From Campylobacterota bacterium (GTDB taxonomy: Bacteria > Campylobacterota > Campylobacteria > Campylobacterales > Sulfurovaceae): a stretch of DNA of 6,528 nt. The notes beneath the pieces were generated by a model. The model was not told where the DNA came from. It saw only the letters and a list, made by a program, of their open reading frames with translations, and made no database searches. The position numbers and the translations under genes are program-made. The stretch is from positions 1 to 6,528 of the forward strand of contig DRQB01000062.1 in the NCBI GenBank assembly GCA_011330645.1. The letters are read 5' to 3'. Of the stretch, positions 6,528 through 6,528 are shown one piece after another (positions within the stretch are counted from its first letter, which is position 1; each line of letters begins with the position of its first letter).

Positions 6528-6528
6528 A

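Overview
The window looks like a piece of chromosome from a Campylobacterota (epsilonproteobacterial) species, probably a free-living Sulfurovum/Sulfurimonas-type relative rather than Campylobacter or Helicobacter. The reasons are the AT-rich but not extreme composition, the lack of recognisable -35 boxes next to good TATAAT -10 boxes, a short lineage-type RecN, an aspartyl-tRNA synthetase with non-discriminating signature residues, and the gene set adk-aspS / nadK-recN. From memory, Campylobacter jejuni has the same four genes in the same divergent arrangement. The genus is an inference; no rRNA gene is present to settle it.

Layout from left to right. Positions 1-220 (minus) hold the 5' part of adk (adenylate kinase), cut by the window edge. 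Positions 236-2005 (minus) hold complete aspS, 15 nt upstream of adk, so the two form an aspS-adk unit driven by a TATAAT box at 2036-2041. Positions 2103-3446 (minus) hold a short DsbD-type membrane reductase with a C-terminal thioredoxin domain and no N-terminal alpha domain. Positions 3447-3613 are a divergent intergenic region with the dsbD promoter, a small AT-rich inverted repeat and a short direct repeat. Positions 3614-4489 (plus) hold nadK (NAD kinase), which overlaps by 4 nt the TTG-started recN (4486-6012, plus). Positions 6009-6527 (minus) hold a histidine phosphotransfer (HPt) domain protein with an N-terminal membrane segment. It converges on recN so closely that the two stop codons overlap in one TTAA, and it reaches the right edge, where its N-terminus may be incomplete.

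Functionally this is mostly housekeeping: nucleotide balance (adk), translation (aspS), NADP supply (nadK) and DNA break repair (recN). The two accessory parts are the DsbD-like protein, which would carry reducing equivalents from cytoplasmic thioredoxin to the periplasm, and the membrane-tethered HPt protein, which has no kinase domain in the visible part. I found no tRNA, rRNA, CRISPR array, insertion sequence or phage gene. No intergenic stretch exceeds 300 bases. I see no convincing evidence for an undescribed system; the most unusual items are the HPt protein, the four-cysteine DsbD and the divergent compact RecN.
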